Part shown: piece after piece, positions 52,309-61,525 of the stretch
Layout: the number at the start of each line of letters is the position of its first letter
Position numbering within the stretch: the stretch's first letter is position 1
Source: Nonlabens sp.
GTDB taxonomy: Bacteria; Bacteroidota; Bacteroidia; Flavobacteriales; Flavobacteriaceae
Direction: 5' to 3'
DNA: 64,000 nt
NCBI GenBank assembly: GCA_020630715.1
Contig: JAHDIQ010000003.1
Location: forward strand, 189,541-253,540
Translations under genes and position numbers: made by a program
Notes under the pieces: model-generated
What the model saw: the letters and a program-made list of their open reading frames with translations, nothing else
Databases searched by the model: none
Told to the model about the DNA's origin: nothing

Positions 52309-54831
52309 TTAATTAATCGATTCTGTTCTTAATCTAAGTGCGTTTGCTATTACTGAAACTGAACTAAAACTCATTGCCAGCGCCGCAATCATAGGCGATA
52401 ACAGAATTCCGAAAAATGGGAATAATACACCTGCCGCAATCGGTACACCCAGCGTGTTGTATATCATAGCAAAAAATAGATTTTGTTTTATGTTACGCAT
52501 AACTTTGTGGCTAAGGTTTCTTGCTTTTACGATACCGTGCAAATCGCCCTTTACCAAGGTTATCATAGCGCTTTCTATAGCGACATCAGTTCCTGTGCCC
52601 ATTGCAATACCCACATCACTTTTTGCCAGTGCTGGTGCATCATTGATACCATCGCCTGCCATTGCGACTACTTTGCCTTGCTGTTGTAGTTTTTTAACCT
52701 CATCCAGTTTGTTTTCAGGTAACATTCCTGCTTTGAAGTCAGCGAGATTGAGTTCGCTCGCCACAGCTTGGGCGGTGTCGTGATTATCTCCTGTGAGCAT
52801 TATTACTTCGATGCCTTTATCCTGTAATTCTTTGATTGCCTTAGCACTCGTTTCTTTTATTTTATCGCCTATGACCACGTAGCCTGAAACTTCGCCATCA
52901 ATGGATAAGTAGGAAACCGTTTTTCCCTGTTTCTGAAAGGATTGTGCTTCGGTTTCCATTTCAGGTGATAGCTTGGCATTTGCATACTCCATCATTTTGG
53001 CATTTCCCAAATCGAGCTTCTTGCCATCAACTGTTCCTTCTACGCCTTTTCCGGTTACTGCGCTAAAGTTTTCGGTTTTTGATATTTCGACCTTCTGCTC
53101 CTTTCCATATTTCACGGTAGCTTCGGCAAGGGGATGCTCGCTGGAACTGTTTAGGGATGCGATAAGATGTAGAATTTCGCTTTCGCGAAAGCGAGATTCA
53201 TCAAACGACCCAATTTTCTCAACCGTCGGTTTGCCTTCGGTAATGGTTCCTGTTTTATCCACGATAAGTGTGTCCACTTTGTCCATTTTCTCAAGAGCTT
53301 CGGCATTTTTAATCAACACACCATTTTGGGCGCCTTTACCAACACCTACCATAACGGACATAGGCGTTGCCAATCCCAATGCACACGGACAGGCTATAAT
53401 CAATACGGCAATGGCATTTACCAACGCATAGACATAAGCTGGCTCTGGACCCCAAATTGCCCACACAATGAAAGTGATAACCGCAATGATAACCACCACA
53501 GGAACAAAATAGCCTGAAACCGTATCTGCCAATTTCTGGATAGGGGCGCGACTGCGACTGGCATCGTTGACCATATGTATGATTTGGGAAAGCAAGGTTT
53601 CGCTACCTACTTTTTCGGCTTCCATCAAGAACGATTGATTCCCGTTAATTGTGCCGCTACTTACTTTATCATCTACAGATTTATTGACTGGGATAGGCTC
53701 TCCCGAAATCATTGATTCATCTACGGTAGTTTCGCCTTCGGTAATTTTGCCATCCACAGGAATTTTATCTCCTGGCTTTACTCGTAGCACATCGCCTTTT
53801 TCAATCTGGTCGATGGAAACTTCTTCTTCGTTTCCATCGACTACGCGTACTGCTTTATTGGGTGCAAGTTTCAATAATTCTTTGACGGCAGAGTTAGTTT
53901 TACTATGTGCACGTGCTTCTAAAACCTGACCCATCAATACCAGCGTGAGGATAACAGTAGCGGCTTCAAAATACACGTGAACCGCACCAGATTCTGTTTT
54001 AAATTGTTCAGGAAAAAAGTCTGGAAACAACATCCCGAAAACACTAAAGAGCCAAGCCACGCCTGCACCTATACCGATTAGTGTGAACATATTGAGATTC
54101 CAGGTTTTAATACTTCGATAAGCACGTTCAAAGAACATCCAAGTGGCATAAAACACCACAGGAATTGATAGCCCAAATTGAATCCAGTTCCACCATTTCT
54201 GCTCCATTACATCATAAAGTGGATTGTTGGGAATCATCTCGCTCATAGCGATTAGGAAAATAGGAAGCGTAAAGGCTACTGCTATCCAAAATTTCTTAAT
54301 CAGCTTATTATATGATTTTTCTTCGGCAGATAAATCAGGTTCCATCGGCACTAAATCCATTCCGCAAATAGGACAGCTTCCCGGCTCGTCCTTTACGATT
54401 TCAGGATGCATTGGGCAGGTCCACTGTTCAGTAGTAGTTGTAGCTGACAAATTTTGCTCTTCGACCAAATCCATTCCACAAACGGGACAATCGCCTGGTT
54501 TGTCATAGGTTTTATCGCCCTCGCAGTGCATTGGGCAATAAAACGTTCCCGTTCCCTTGCCTTCTGGTTTCGCTTTTTTCGGTTTTGCTGAAGCGGAATC
54601 ATCATCGTGATAATGTTCGCCTGATTTGTGGATGCTATACGAACCACCATCTTGCTTTAGAGCTTTTTGAAATGTTTCGATAGAAATATGAGATTCCATT
54701 TCGATGGTCGCCTCTTCTTTTTCTAAATTAACTGAAGCATCGGTCACACCTTCCACTTTAGAAAGTGTCTGCTCAACGTGATTTCGGCAACCGTTGCAGG
54801 TCATTCCTTGTATGTGATAGGTGTGTTTCAT
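52309..54831 (-). CDS. copA: Copper-translocating P-type ATPase
   Basis: CopA exports Cu(I) from the cytoplasm. I chose the ATG at 54831 (MKHTYHIQGM), giving 840 residues; an upstream start overlaps the permease gene. Domains: HMA with GMTCNGC (residues about 8-14), two metal-binding segments (FYCPMHCEGDK...CPVCGMDLV and WTCPMHPEIVK...CPICGMDLV), the ion site CPCALGLATP, DKTGTITEG, SEHPLAEA and GDGINDAPALAKSDVG. Two heavy-metal-binding repeats plus HMA is an elaborate N-terminus. A palindrome copy encodes RFRES. Confidence 0.96.
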   Translation of the reverse strand: MKHTYHIQGMTCNGCRNHVEQTLSKVEGVTDASVNLEKEEATIEMESHISIETFQKALKQDGGSYSIHKSGEHYHDDDSASAKPKKAKPEGKGTGTFYCPMHCEGDKTYDKPGDCPVCGMDLVEEQNLSATTTTEQWTCPMHPEIVKDEPGSCPICGMDLVPMEPDLSAEEKSYNKLIKKFWIAVAFTLPIFLIAMSEMIPNNPLYDVMEQKWWNWIQFGLSIPVVFYATWMFFERAYRSIKTWNLNMFTLIGIGAGVAWLFSVFGMLFPDFFPEQFKTESGAVHVYFEAATVILTLVLMGQVLEARAHSKTNSAVKELLKLAPNKAVRVVDGNEEEVSIDQIEKGDVLRVKPGDKIPVDGKITEGETTVDESMISGEPIPVNKSVDDKVSSGTINGNQSFLMEAEKVGSETLLSQIIHMVNDASRSRAPIQKLADTVSGYFVPVVVIIAVITFIVWAIWGPEPAYVYALVNAIAVLIIACPCALGLATPMSVMVGVGKGAQNGVLIKNAEALEKMDKVDTLIVDKTGTITEGKPTVEKIGSFDESRFRESEILHLIASLNSSSEHPLAEATVKYGKEQKVEISKTENFSAVTGKGVEGTVDGKKLDLGNAKMMEYANAKLSPEMETEAQSFQKQGKTVSYLSIDGEVSGYVVIGDKIKETSAKAIKELQDKGIEVIMLTGDNHDTAQAVASELNLADFKAGMLPENKLDEVKKLQQQGKVVAMAGDGINDAPALAKSDVGIAMGTGTDVAIESAMITLVKGDLHGIVKARNLSHKVMRNIKQNLFFAMIYNTLGVPIAAGVLFPFFGILLSPMIAALAMSFSSVSVIANALRLRTESIN
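53178..53193. repeat. 16-bp palindrome, copy in copA
   Basis: Exact copy, read as RFRES (SRFRESEILHLI) in the nucleotide-binding part of CopA, between DKTGT and SEHPLAEA. Confidence 0.95.
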
Positions 54832-54833
54832 TT

Positions 54834-56060
54834 TTATTGAATTATGAATTTTATAATCAAACCTCCTGCAAGCCATACATAACAAATGAATGCTGCATAT
54901 TTTAAGATGGTTTCCAGCAATTGGCTTTTTGGTGCCATCTCGCTCATAGAATGCTCAACGTCTTTTTTCTTGTAAAAGCCCAAGTAAATCAGGTAGGCGG
55001 AAATAGCAAGAAAGGCAATGTTCAAAAAGAAGGTGTAGTCAATCTTAAAATGTTCTTTATCCTGAATTTTTACCTGCGATGGGTCTGGCAGTATACTAAG
55101 CAAGTCGAAACTATAGTGTAGTGCCAGTGATGTACCAATCAAAGCTGTAAACAGCAGGAATAATATGAACAATGACATCTTCCATCCGTAGTATTTTGCA
55201 TTGATTCGCAATACGGGAAAAACGACCAAATCGCTAAAAATAAATGCCATAACCCCTGCAAAACTTACGCCCTTACCAAAGAGTAAAGCTGCCAAAGGAA
55301 TATTACCCATTGAGCCGATAAACGTCAAAAACGCAGCAACAGGTCCGACCACGATATGTTCCAGAATTTCGAAAAAAGTAAAATCTGTATTGCCTTGACC
55401 ACTATTGATAAACAAGGTCTGAAAAAAGGAATCGGGAACGAATGCCGCTACGATTCCAGCGATGGTAAAGCCTACGGTTACGTCCTTCCAGACCATCTGC
55501 CATTCCATCTTATATTTTTTAGCTACACGTGCCCAGCTATCTTCCTTCTTAATCTGTTTTTTCCAATCCTTGGAATCGTCCATTGCATCATCCTCTTCAC
55601 TTTCAAGATTTTTTCGTGCTTTCTCAATAAGCTTCTTAGGGTTGATGATGCGTATCAATATCCAACAAATAATAATTAGCAATATGCCGCCTACATACTC
55701 GCCCACAACAAATTGCCATCCCAGAAAAATGGAAATGATGATTCCCAGTTCTATAACCAAATTAGTAGATGCCAGTAGATACGCTATGGAAGATGAAAAA
55801 CTTGCTCCTTTCTTGAAGATGGATTTAGTTCCTGCCAGCGCGGCAAAACTGCAAGAGCTACTTATAAAGCCAAAAAATGTACCCAAGAGCATACTTTTGC
55901 CTTCCTTTTCTCCCATTGCTTTTTGCATCCGCTTTTCGGTTACAAAAATCTGTATCATACTACTGATGATGTAACCCAATATAAACGCCCATAGTGCCAT
56001 CCAGAAAAATCCGGTAGTCGTATAGGCCGCTTCGCCCCATTGTTTTAAAAAATCATTCAT
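54834..56060 (-). CDS. Permease (YraQ/ArsP-type, DUF318-like)
   Basis: A 408-residue membrane protein with about eight to ten helices. GFISSSCSFAALAGTKSIFKKGAS near residue 65 and GSMGNIPLAALLFGKG later match the twin repeats of the permease family that includes ArsP/YraQ. The substrate is unknown. In this place, two bases upstream of copA, it could move a metal or metalloid compound, or support copper export. Confidence 0.85.
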   Translation of the reverse strand: MNDFLKQWGEAAYTTTGFFWMALWAFILGYIISSMIQIFVTEKRMQKAMGEKEGKSMLLGTFFGFISSSCSFAALAGTKSIFKKGASFSSSIAYLLASTNLVIELGIIISIFLGWQFVVGEYVGGILLIIICWILIRIINPKKLIEKARKNLESEEDDAMDDSKDWKKQIKKEDSWARVAKKYKMEWQMVWKDVTVGFTIAGIVAAFVPDSFFQTLFINSGQGNTDFTFFEILEHIVVGPVAAFLTFIGSMGNIPLAALLFGKGVSFAGVMAFIFSDLVVFPVLRINAKYYGWKMSLFILFLLFTALIGTSLALHYSFDLLSILPDPSQVKIQDKEHFKIDYTFFLNIAFLAISAYLIYLGFYKKKDVEHSMSEMAPKSQLLETILKYAAFICYVWLAGGLIIKFIIQ

Positions 56061-56085
56061 ACCTCATTATCTTTGTGCCTGAAAT

Positions 56086-56133
56086 GGGAAGGGGTTCTAA
56101 CTAACCAACCATCAATGAAAAAATTCCCTTCCC
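56086..56133. other. Stem-loop between the permease and haem-binding genes
   Basis: GGGAAGGG (56086-56093) and CCCTTCCC (56126-56133) form an 8-bp stem with a 32-base loop. No T-run follows on either strand, so it is not a standard terminator. It may shape the mRNA between two genes. Confidence 0.4.
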
Positions 56134-56144
56134 GCATCAGGACT

Positions 56145-56600
56145 TTACTCTAAATCATCTTTTAAAGTTTTCATATAATTCAATACTGCTTCCTTTTCCT
56201 TCTCTGAAAAAATAGCATCTCTATGAATAAGCGTGTAGCTATCCAAGGGCATCTCGCCGCTTTCTATCTGCTTAATGATAGAGCGCAGTTTACTCTTCTT
56301 TCTTCTGTCTGAATAGTTGTCCCATTCGTTAAAATTTAATTCTGCTTTTCCTTCTTTAATATGGTCTTCCAAAAACCAAGCTGCTGGCTGAATTTTGCTG
56401 TACCAAGGATAAACTGTGTTATTGCTATGGCAATCATAGCAGGACTGCATTAATTGATTCTCAATTTCAGACGGCACTTTATTTACCAAGACAAAATCAG
56501 TTTCAGGTGTCGTATAGCTTTCATTTTTATCCGTCGGAAAAAACTGAATTACAACAAGAGCACCTAATGCTATCCACGCTATGATTTTTAAAACTTTCAA
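56145..56600 (-). CDS. Haem-binding domain protein (c-type motif)
   Basis: A 151-residue protein with an N-terminal membrane helix and CYDCHSNNTVYPWYSK, a CxxCH haem motif within a domain usually called haem-binding domain. The start is TTG at 56600, directly after the stop of the DUF3347 gene. It would face the periplasm. It may serve electron transfer linked to copper oxidation; this is inference. Confidence 0.85.
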   Translation of the reverse strand: MKVLKIIAWIALGALVVIQFFPTDKNESYTTPETDFVLVNKVPSEIENQLMQSCYDCHSNNTVYPWYSKIQPAAWFLEDHIKEGKAELNFNEWDNYSDRRKKSKLRSIIKQIESGEMPLDSYTLIHRDAIFSEKEKEAVLNYMKTLKDDLE

Positions 56601-57191
56601 TTAGTTTATTTCTCGTTGTACTTTACCGCATTTTAACATCTGGCTACCATAATAGGGATTACGCACTTCCTCTTTTGTACTCAACCAAGCTGTACCACCA
56701 TCATACATTGGGCAAAATTGTTCGTAGAGCTTTTTATCCGTTCCGGTAATGGCTACCATATCGGTAACGTCCTTACTCAAAATCTTAAAATGCTCTCGTT
56801 GATGCTTGATATCGCTTTCGCCAATATGCTCTGCGTGCTCTGTGGCATCTTCAATAATGTCTTTCAATTCACTTTGTTCATTATCAGAATAGTTGGATGC
56901 ATCAAAAGCTTTCAGTGATTTCGCTAATGTGTTACCAAGCTCTTTTGCTTTGCCATTGTCATCGTTTACAAGCGCATCTTTTAAGTTGAAATAATCATTC
57001 AGGATTGCTTCTGCTTTTGCGTCTTGGTTGTCACTCATCGGCATATCGTCCTTGTCATCCATAGATTCTTGGTGCATCTCATTGCTCATCGGCGCAGCAG
57101 CCTCTTCTTTGTTTCCGTCTTTACAGGAAGCTGTTAAAATCATTGTGGCAGCCAGTGCCATTGTACTCATTGTTCTTTTTACTGTTTTCAT
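56601..57191 (-). CDS. DUF3347 domain protein, secreted
   Basis: A 196-residue protein with a signal/lipoprotein N-terminus ([12 protein letters not shown]), an acidic Met-rich linker (residues 35-65), and a DUF3347 domain (about 65-196) containing [30 protein letters not shown] and [14 protein letters not shown]. The domain is also the tail of the CusB-like adaptor (50050-51792). Cys and Met residues suggest copper binding. It sits between the multicopper oxidase and haem-binding genes. Confidence 0.88.
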   Translation of the reverse strand: MKTVKRTMSTMALAATMILTASCKDGNKEEAAAPMSNEMHQESMDDKDDMPMSDNQDAKAEAILNDYFNLKDALVNDDNGKAKELGNTLAKSLKAFDASNYSDNEQSELKDIIEDATEHAEHIGESDIKHQREHFKILSKDVTDMVAITGTDKKLYEQFCPMYDGGTAWLSTKEEVRNPYYGSQMLKCGKVQREIN

Positions 57192-57216
57192 TTTCTTTGT
57201 TTTAAATTATTACTTT

Positions 57217-59583
57217 TTAAAATCGGGCTAAAAGGCCGCCACCCCAGCCATATCGGTTATTGTAATTTGCCTGTAACGAAAAGTTTCGGGATACGATATA
57301 TGAGGCTCCCACCAGCCATTGCGTTTCCCCCTGATAGGATGTGTCTCCAATATCGTTCACCCAACCAAAGTCAGCTCGGTATTCGTATTCGCCTTCCAGA
57401 AAAATTCTCGGAAAAATCAAGAATTCCCTGTCCAGACGAATTCTTGGCCTTAGTTGGTGGTCCATACTGACATCCACATTAAAACGGTACGGTGTAAAAT
57501 ATTTTACACCCACCAAACCTACTGTATTGAAGGTATCATAAGAATCGGGTGTTGAAGTTTCTGTATTTACCCCTACATACAGGCGCACCCAATCATTCAG
57601 GTATCTGTTATAGTTTACTTCTGCTTCAAGATTTTTGTCATAATCAAACTCTGCCCTTAAACCAAAGCCATTTCGGATATTGCTTGACATCAAAAAGAGT
57701 TCATTAAAATTTGAGCCTGCACGCAACAATCCCCAAGAATAGTAATGGTCTGTCTCATTGATAAGTTTCTGCATTGGATAATCTTTCATTCTTTCGTCCC
57801 TTGGGGTATCGTAACTAAACACTCGCGCCATACCACCCATCATATGGTATAATACGTGGCAATGAAAGAACCAATCGCCATATTCTTCGTTATAAAATTC
57901 TATGACCACTTTCTGCATTGGTGGTACATTGACAGTATGTTTTAATGGGGAACGTTCACCATTTTCGTTGATGACCCTAAAGTAATGGCCGTGCAAGTGC
58001 ATAGGGTGGTGCATCATTGTGAGGTTATTAAGTGTAATTCTGGTTACTTCACCTCCTTTTATATTTATCTTGTCAGTTTCTGATAATGGCACACCATTCA
58101 TACTCCAAACATATCGTTGCATATTGCCGGTCAGGTTCAACAGGATGTCATTTACTGGCAAATCAGCATTGTAGGTGGTATTTTCCTTTGCTTTTAAGAA
58201 ATCATAGTTGAAGTAGGTTTTACGGGTATCATAATTAAAGGATGAAGTGTCTTTCATCATCATAGACATATTGTGACCCATATCGCCATTCATTTTATCA
58301 GTAGGTTCAGTGGATTTAATTGGCATTGAATCCTTTTTCATTCCTATCGTATCATCCATCTTCATCTGGTCGTTCATTTTGCTATCTTTCATTGACATAT
58401 TATCGTGCATCCCCATTTTCATTTGGCCGTCCTTCATATCCATCTTCATTCCATAATTCTCCTTCAAATATTCTGGTGTTTTCTTCTTTTTGTTACCTAC
58501 CATTGCAGGTGCGCCCATTTTCATATCCATTTTAGCCATTTGCTTCATCATCTCCACTTTATCAGGTCTGTCAATTCTTTTAGCTGGATAGAGAGTCCCG
58601 CTCCCTAATTGTATAGAGGTATGACCAGAGCCATCTTGTGCCGTAGCGGTAACCTCTATAGCACCTTCGGGAATAGTAACGATAACATCATACGTCTCAG
58701 CTATACCAAAGAGAAATCTGTTTTTAGAAACGGGCTGCACATCAACACCGTCACTTGCAACTAACAATGGATTACCACCACCGAAATCCACCCAGTAGTA
58801 AGTAGAAGCCGAGGCATTGATAAAGCGAAGACGTACTTTTTCCCCTGGTTTAAATTCTGGATATTCGGCAAGTGATTTACCATTGCTCAAGAATGCGGGA
58901 TAATAAATATCTGCTATATCAGCACCTTCCATTCTATCTCTCCAGAACTTAAATTGTGCTCCCAAGGCACCTTCTTTTATGACTCTACTTAATGGTACTG
59001 CTGTTCCTTTTTTAACTTGATACCACTCGTTTCCCCTTTTAAGGTTTCGCAATACATTCATTGGGTCCTCGTTGGTCCAATCAGATAGAACAACTACTAA
59101 ATCTTTGTCATAATCCAATGTTTTTTCTTTAGGTTGAATGACTATTGAACCATAAACACCGCTTTGCTCCTGTAGCATCGTATGGGAATGGTACCAATAG
59201 GTTCCTGATTGATTAATAGGAATTCTATATTGAAATGTTGTACCGGGCTTTATTGGCGGTGTTGTTAAATACGGTACGCCATCATAAAAGTTGGGAAGTA
59301 TCAACCCGTGCCAGTGTACTGAGGTTTCTTCATCCATTTTATTGGTTACATTAATGATGGCAAGGTCGCCTTCGTTAAATTCCAAAACTGGTCCAGGGAT
59401 ACCACCATTGATGGTCATTCCCTTAGCGCTTACACCAGCGAGCGTCACTTCATTTTCTTCAATCGTAAGATTGTATTCCTTAACTGGTCTTCCTTCTTCT
59501 TTTCTGTCTTGTCCGTTAGTTCCCACTTGGGCAAATACTGTTGAAGAAAATAGCAGTAGTGTAATAATTCTTAGCATTTTCAT
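57217..59583 (-). CDS. Multicopper oxidase fused to a CopB-like outer-membrane barrel
   Basis: A 788-residue secreted protein (start at MKMLRIITLLLFSSTVFA). The oxidase part has SVHWHGLILPNFYDGVP, GTYWYHSHTMLQEQ, MHHPMHLHGHYFRV and DWFFHCHVLYHMMGGM, giving the copper ligands. Between them lies a Met/Lys/Asp-rich insert of about 100 residues. After the oxidase, about 160 residues (from HYYSWGLLRAGSNFNELFL to the Phe end) look like beta strands of CopB, the outer-membrane partner in other bacteria. So CopA(PcoA) and CopB functions seem joined. Its start has a TATTTTTG box (59615-59608, minus). Confidence 0.88.
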   Translation of the reverse strand: MKMLRIITLLLFSSTVFAQVGTNGQDRKEEGRPVKEYNLTIEENEVTLAGVSAKGMTINGGIPGPVLEFNEGDLAIINVTNKMDEETSVHWHGLILPNFYDGVPYLTTPPIKPGTTFQYRIPINQSGTYWYHSHTMLQEQSGVYGSIVIQPKEKTLDYDKDLVVVLSDWTNEDPMNVLRNLKRGNEWYQVKKGTAVPLSRVIKEGALGAQFKFWRDRMEGADIADIYYPAFLSNGKSLAEYPEFKPGEKVRLRFINASASTYYWVDFGGGNPLLVASDGVDVQPVSKNRFLFGIAETYDVIVTIPEGAIEVTATAQDGSGHTSIQLGSGTLYPAKRIDRPDKVEMMKQMAKMDMKMGAPAMVGNKKKKTPEYLKENYGMKMDMKDGQMKMGMHDNMSMKDSKMNDQMKMDDTIGMKKDSMPIKSTEPTDKMNGDMGHNMSMMMKDTSSFNYDTRKTYFNYDFLKAKENTTYNADLPVNDILLNLTGNMQRYVWSMNGVPLSETDKINIKGGEVTRITLNNLTMMHHPMHLHGHYFRVINENGERSPLKHTVNVPPMQKVVIEFYNEEYGDWFFHCHVLYHMMGGMARVFSYDTPRDERMKDYPMQKLINETDHYYSWGLLRAGSNFNELFLMSSNIRNGFGLRAEFDYDKNLEAEVNYNRYLNDWVRLYVGVNTETSTPDSYDTFNTVGLVGVKYFTPYRFNVDVSMDHQLRPRIRLDREFLIFPRIFLEGEYEYRADFGWVNDIGDTSYQGETQWLVGASYIVSRNFSLQANYNNRYGWGGGLLARF

Positions 59584-59607
59584 AGTTTTCTTAATGTTTT
59601 TGTTTAA

Positions 59608-59615
59608 CAAAAATA
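59608..59615 (-). promoter_or_regulatory. -7 promoter box of the multicopper oxidase unit
   Basis: The minus strand reads TATTTTTG (TAnnTTTG), 24 bases before the chosen start of the oxidase gene. It could drive the oxidase, DUF3347 and haem-binding genes. Confidence 0.4.
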
Positions 59616-59657
59616 TTATTGATATTCAGTTTGTTGTGTTATAATTCTGGTTCATAT

Positions 59658-60224
59658 CTATATAATCTTGTCTAAAGGATTTCTAAAATTTTTATGCCCA
59701 TCCTTATAATCGCTAAGGCTCATCCCGGTTTCACTTTTAAACTGTTTGCTTAGATGATTGACATTGCTGTAATCGAGCAATTGGCTCATTTCTGTGAAAT
59801 TATAATCGGGTGTTTGGATAAGTTCCTTGACCTTTTCTATCTTCAGTTTGATAAAATATTTTTCAATAGTGATGCCCTCGGTAATGGAAAACACCTTGCT
59901 GATTTTTGAATAGTCCTTTTGTAATTTATCAGCAAGAAAATCTGATAACTTTCCTTCAATTTCAAGGGGCGTTACATTCAATAACTTTATCAATTCAATT
60001 TTTACTTGCTCGGTCAATTTATCCTCGGTAGAAGTGATGAGTGCAAATCCATTTCTGTCTAAAATTTCGATTAGTGTGTTCAATTGTTCTTTTTCATCGA
60101 TATCCAATCGAAGTCTTCCCAACTCAATATCCAACAGACTAATATTTGCCTTATACAATTCATCTTTTAAGACCTTGATGCAACGGTCGCACACCATATT
60201 TTTTATGTAAAAATCTTTTACCAT
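59658..60224 (-). CDS. AraC-type regulator with N-terminal HMA-like metal domain
   Basis: A 188-residue protein. The first 70 residues look like a heavy-metal-associated domain: YIKNMVCDRCIKVLKDEL carries CxxC in the usual MxCxxC setting. The C-terminal half is an AraC HTH (PDYNFTEMSQLLDYSNVNHLSKQFKSETGMSLSDYKDG). The metal domain probably senses copper or silver directly. It is the last gene of the RND-TolC-regulator run, two bases after tolC, upstream of the oxidase unit. Confidence 0.88.
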   Translation of the reverse strand: MVKDFYIKNMVCDRCIKVLKDELYKANISLLDIELGRLRLDIDEKEQLNTLIEILDRNGFALITSTEDKLTEQVKIELIKLLNVTPLEIEGKLSDFLADKLQKDYSKISKVFSITEGITIEKYFIKLKIEKVKELIQTPDYNFTEMSQLLDYSNVNHLSKQFKSETGMSLSDYKDGHKNFRNPLDKII

Positions 60225-60226
60225 TG

Positions 60227-61525
60227 CTATTGAATTAAATAATTGATTATGGATTGTTGCACGTAATACATCTGAACCGATTCTATCTGATTCATCTGAA
60301 ATTTCAATTGCAGTTCTTGTATATCAAGCACATCGTTAAAATCGATGGTTCCCGTTTCGTAATTCTTGATAAGAATTTGCTCGGCATCTTTGGCGTGCTT
60401 TAAATTCGTAGTTTGGGTATTGAATTTAATTCGGGCTTGGTTGCGTTGGGATATCGCTTTCGCGAAAGCGGATTCCAACACATTTAATTGTTGCTCTTTT
60501 TGGGTTTCAATTTCCTGTTGGCGTAGTTCATTTTGCCTTGAAATTGACTTATATCGATTATTAAAAATTGGAATAGAAACCGAAACCATAGGCATCAATA
60601 CATCTTTTCCATTGTCTATAGGGTTCATATCGGTACGCTCGCTTACCGGTAAATAATCCACACCAAAGCCAACCATAGGTAGGCTCTCGCGTTGATTGAG
60701 CAATTCTGATTGTGCTACGGATTCGTAAAGTTTGTCGTATTTGAGCAGTTCGGGATTGAGCGATAGTGCGTCTGTTCCGTATATGGGGTCATCCTCTGGG
60801 ATTTCCATTATTGCAACTATCTCAACCGTGCTATTTTCATCCCGATTTAGAAGATTATTAAAGGTTGTTTGTTCTGAATTGAATTCCTCTTCCAATACCT
60901 CTTTTTGCTGTTGCAATTCATTTTGACGAATCTGCAACCGCAATACATCTACCGCAGATGCTTTGCCTACTTCTACCGAAGTCAGGGCAAGACGCTCATA
61001 AGTTTTTAATAGTTGGATGTTCTCGTCGAGTACCTTTTGCTTTGCTCTTGTTTCATACAATCGATAATAGGATTGCGCTACTGAAAGCGCCAATTTTCGT
61101 TTGGCGATTGTGATTCCCACGTATTCAGCTTCGGCCATTGAAGTCGCATAATTTTCACGTGCGGTAACGGTACCAAACCAGGGCAACATCTGTTTTACGC
61201 CTATCCGTGCTCGTTGTGCGCCCACCCTTGTTTCTGGCTCACTTACAAAATAGCCTGCGCTGACTTCCGTATTAGGTAGCCAGTTTGCTTCATTGACCTT
61301 TTCTTCCGCAATATTGTAGCGCAATTCAAAAGCCTGAATTTCTGGATTGTTACTTACGGCTTCTTCAATATAGCTTTGTAGTTGTTGCGCCTGCCCGCTG
61401 ATTGAAATCAGTCCAATGCTCATTATTAGTAGTGCGTTCAGATGGGCTTTCGCACTTCGTCTTCGCTCAGCATAAACTTCAGCGGAAACAAACAAAAGAC
61501 AGATTATGATTTTAATATTTTTCAT
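60227..61525 (-). CDS. TolC family outer-membrane efflux protein (CusC-like)
   Basis: A 432-residue outer-membrane channel. The body has the repeated coiled-coil pattern of TolC, with EEAVSNNPEIQAFELRYN and GKASAVDVLRLQIRQNELQQQKEVLEEE. The N-terminus is odd: a first signal-like segment (MKNIKIIICLLFVSAEVYA), then RRRSAKAHLN, then a second hydrophobic segment ending SGQAQ. It overlaps the RND pump gene start by four bases. A palindrome copy encodes AFAKA near the C-terminus. Confidence 0.88.
   Translation of the reverse strand: MKNIKIIICLLFVSAEVYAERRRSAKAHLNALLIMSIGLISISGQAQQLQSYIEEAVSNNPEIQAFELRYNIAEEKVNEANWLPNTEVSAGYFVSEPETRVGAQRARIGVKQMLPWFGTVTARENYATSMAEAEYVGITIAKRKLALSVAQSYYRLYETRAKQKVLDENIQLLKTYERLALTSVEVGKASAVDVLRLQIRQNELQQQKEVLEEEFNSEQTTFNNLLNRDENSTVEIVAIMEIPEDDPIYGTDALSLNPELLKYDKLYESVAQSELLNQRESLPMVGFGVDYLPVSERTDMNPIDNGKDVLMPMVSVSIPIFNNRYKSISRQNELRQQEIETQKEQQLNVLESAFAKAISQRNQARIKFNTQTTNLKHAKDAEQILIKNYETGTIDFNDVLDIQELQLKFQMNQIESVQMYYVQQSIINYLIQ
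60455..60470. repeat. 16-bp palindrome, copy in the tolC-like gene
   Basis: Exact copy, read as AFAKA in a coiled-coil stretch (LESAFAKAISQRN). The right flank GATTCC matches the extended form. Confidence 0.95.

Noticed and set aside
52454-53431. Plus-strand frames opposite copA
   Set aside because: Antisense shadows of P-ATPase motifs with no start signals.
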